Shown: piece after piece, positions 61,579 to 64,000 of the stretch
Position numbering within the stretch: the stretch's first letter is position 1
How the letters are laid out: the number at the start of each line of letters is the position of its first letter
NCBI GenBank assembly: GCA_013076295.1
Contig: RQOL01000772.1
Location: 2,232,001-2,296,000 of the forward strand
DNA length: 64,000 bases
Direction of reading: 5' to 3'
Source of the DNA: Sanderia malayensis
Taxonomy: Eukaryota > Cnidaria > Scyphozoa > Semaeostomeae > Pelagiidae
Translations under genes and position numbers: made by a program
Notes under the pieces: generated by a model
The model's database searches: none
Seen by the model: only the letters and a program-made list of their open reading frames with translations
Told to the model about the DNA's origin: nothing

Positions 61579-63684
61579 CTTATTGAACTATATAACTTCA
61601 TATCTTGCAATTTTAACAATTATTTCACAATATTAAAGATCAGAAAATATCAACCAGCACATTAAATTTTGCAGAGTATAATCATTAATTCAATTATGTT
61701 TGTTTTTATTGTTGTTACAATTGACTTATTTAAAGTAATTGATTTGATCGATAAAACAATCTAGTTTAGAAAAATACACGATTTCTTCAAAAGATTCGAG
61801 TCAATAAGTCTGACCTAATTCTGCCACAATAGGCAAACTCTCACAACAACAAAGGCCTCAGACGATCGATAAATCTCGGTGATCAAAAATACACCGCTTT
61901 TAGCATTACTTAGAAAATTTGAATATCAATCAAAAAATTGAGTTTTGCAATCAACATAAAAATTTAACATTAGATATTTTGCACCGAGATCTAGGCGTAA
62001 AGGATCAACGTATCTTAATAAAAAAATACCGCTTCTCAAATAAGACAGTGACAATTTCATCGTTCAACTGAGATGAATGCAAATATATTTAATCACAAAA
62101 TACGGATGCCCTTGTCGTGGACATTAAAAAAATAGATTCTTTCTAAAACTGCAACTACAATAGCGTACCAAAGTGATGACGTCACAAAAATCTATTTTTA
62201 GAATTTTGGAATTCGAGTACCATAATCTAAAAAACCGTCAAAAGTAACATTGCACGAATAAAAAATCACTCCTGCATGTTGAATATTGACTGAGATATGA
62301 CAATTTGAAAAATTGGCTTTCAATATGAAATCACCGTATTTTCTGCTTGGTTTATTAAGTTTCAAATCGGCTAAAAAATACAGGGACTTAGTCATGAGAC
62401 GCAAGCCTTGAACGTAGCGACAGAGTAGCTATATAATAAAGAAATCTATGGTGAATTGACACAAAAGAACTAGAGGTCTTTCATTTGAGGTCTTAAACAA
62501 TGATGGCTTGGCTTGCATTGAATATTGTGATAGAAACATTCTACAATGAGGAAATCTATAGTGATTGAATTGAAACAATTATAAACATCTGTACATGAAG
62601 TAATCTAAATTACAAGATCTGTCTTAGATTCCTATCCTAAATACTTGGACGGTGACCATTAAGGTGCCGTGGTAACTATCACTGTATCAGATTTGCATAT
62701 CTGCTTTTTATCGAAAACATCGCATTGTCAATGATTTCACCCTGTATTACCATTCACACCAAGATGGAATGTTAAGTGAAAAAACAGTTGACTTATCATG
62801 AATACTAGAGCAGCAAACTGTGATTTCACTTGCAATAGGAATTGCTTAAAAGATCTTGATAAATTTGAGTAAGGTGAACAAAAAGAAATTCAATATCCAA
62901 TGAAATATGAAGTGAAAGACCTAAGCAGATGGCAGATGACAAAGCAAAAGAAAACAGATTATGTGAAGATTATTGTTGTAAAAATTGTTGACGCATAAAC
63001 TCAATCACTGAAACTAGCAAAATAGGAAGATGATAAATGAATTTACTGGTAACATGAAGAAACATTTGAAAAAAATTGAGAAATCAAAGAAAGCAAAATT
63101 GGATTGATAATCGAGTCGAAAACAAACAAAATGCAAATCAACAAAGGTTGCAGAAAACATATTATTTGATGTGCATTGTCGGCATAATAATAACAATAAT
63201 AATAATAGTACCTTATTTGCACAGGGTAATTCAATCAGCTATAAATCTAGCTGCTATAAAGAGAAGACATGTAATCGCATTGCGACAAGACTGGTATAAA
63301 AATAGAAAATGGTTAGTACAGAAGAACAAGTACAAGCAAGAAGAGAAGGAAGAAAGAGTAGAGCAAAAATAATTAACGACGTGTGGTGATCAGGAGCTTT
63401 AAGATCACAAAAGAATTGATGAAAAGACAGGTTAGACTGAAGTATAAATACCTGATAGTTGACATTATTCTGATTAGCTAACCGCTTTCCTATTGTAATA
63501 CTGGAAATTGATTGAGAATAGCCAATAAGCCAACAATTGTCAACAGTGAGAGGTTGTGAATTGAAACAAGCATTTCATATTGCATGGAGAGAGAGAGACA
63601 AAGGTCTGGAAAGATTCGAAAAAGTAAACCAGAAAATCACTGTATGACAATAAGAGAAGAACTAAGGTTGAAGGATCTTTAAGA
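61579..63684. other. Intergenic between two fibrinogen-related genes
   Basis: No confident gene. An open frame at 63076-63372 (98 codons) encodes one hydrophobic segment (YYLMCIVGIIITIIIIVPYL) inside a very basic context. It could be a small membrane protein but may equally be chance in A+T-rich DNA. Confidence 0.4.
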
Positions 63685-64000
63685 ATGGAACAACTCAGGC
63701 TAATACTAATAATTAGTCTAATCCTACAAGTAAAGTACGCCGAAACTCAAATTATTAGCGCAGGGACATATTATTTGAAAGATGAGGGTGAAGTAGGTGA
63801 GGTAGAAAGCAAATCAGAAGAGAAATACGATCAACCAATTCTGGATAAACAGATGTTTTGGTGCAGCAGTAGCGAATCATGCGGAGAAATCGGAAAATTA
63901 AAAGGTCAGAAAAAGTATGAGGTAGTCGAGAATGACAGAGAGAAGTATGAGGGAATATTGAAGAAACTTAAATCAGGTGAGAAGTCAACAAATTGCAAAA
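63685..64000 (+). CDS. Fibrinogen-related protein paralogue, 5' part only
   Basis: An open frame from the ATG at 63685 reaches the window edge without a stop (105 codons). It begins with a signal peptide (MEQLRLILIISLILQVKYAETQ). The N-terminal region then parallels that of the FReD gene at 60580: 'MFWCSSSESCGEIGKLKG..KYEVV' against 'IYKCERESGCNYVGKLKT..SYEFI', then 'KLKS...TNCK', where the other gene has 'IPADCEEA' at the start of its FReD. The fibrinogen domain itself should start just beyond the window. It is a tandem duplicate in the same orientation, well diverged. Confidence 0.75.
   Translation, partial: MEQLRLILIISLILQVKYAETQIISAGTYYLKDEGEVGEVESKSEEKYDQPILDKQMFWCSSSESCGEIGKLKGQKKYEVVENDREKYEGILKKLKSGEKSTNCK

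Overview
The window is nuclear DNA from an invertebrate metazoan. Evidence: spliced genes with GT-AG introns mostly of 60-500 bp, a high A+T content, a LIM-homeobox gene, a full-length BCR-type signalling gene, fibrinogen-domain secreted proteins and (TTAGGG)-type motifs. I cannot fix the phylum from sequence alone. A tunicate, cnidarian, placozoan, sponge or lophotrochozoan would all fit; the TTAGGG motif argues against insects and nematodes. All exon models were built by hand from splice sites. Every complete model closes in frame across all its exons.

Layout, left to right. Positions 750-1720 hold a degenerate TTAGGG-bearing tandem satellite. Then come an UNC-93-like membrane protein (+, 2090-4484), a Lhx1/5 (Lim1-class) LIM-homeobox gene (-, 5461-12384) and a putative type II membrane glycosyltransferase-like protein (+, 13263-14869). 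Positions 15004-24640 are one enormous inverted repeat of about 9.6 kb that folds back almost to its centre near 20310. Each arm carries a tandem array of ~248-bp units (9 against 6 copies) and tRNA-like modules. Next is a 26-exon BCR/ABR orthologue (-, 25059-31734; coiled coil, DH, PH, C2, RhoGAP; 1264 codons).

The outstanding object is at 32374-47423 (-): a predicted type I membrane protein of about 4800 residues. Its ectodomain is about 18 copies of the dystroglycan module (a dystroglycan-type cadherin-like CADG domain followed by a SEA-like domain), nearly all in one 11,976-bp exon. A single transmembrane helix and a long acidic tail with two PPxY motifs follow. It is effectively a dystroglycan whose membrane-proximal unit has been multiplied.

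After a 184-bp satellite (47790-51330) and a stray pseudo-exon come two divergently transcribed genes for unrecognised secreted proteins (52217-53690 -, 54906-56525 +). They are followed by a SNAG-domain protein with nine C2H2 zinc fingers (57940-60124 +), a fibrinogen-related secreted protein (60580-61578 +) and the 5' part of a paralogue of it that runs off the window (63685-64000 +).

The genes do not form an operon-like unit. Several concern cell surface, matrix and cytoskeletal signalling (giant dystroglycan-like protein, BCR, fibrinogen-related proteins), but any functional link between them is speculation.
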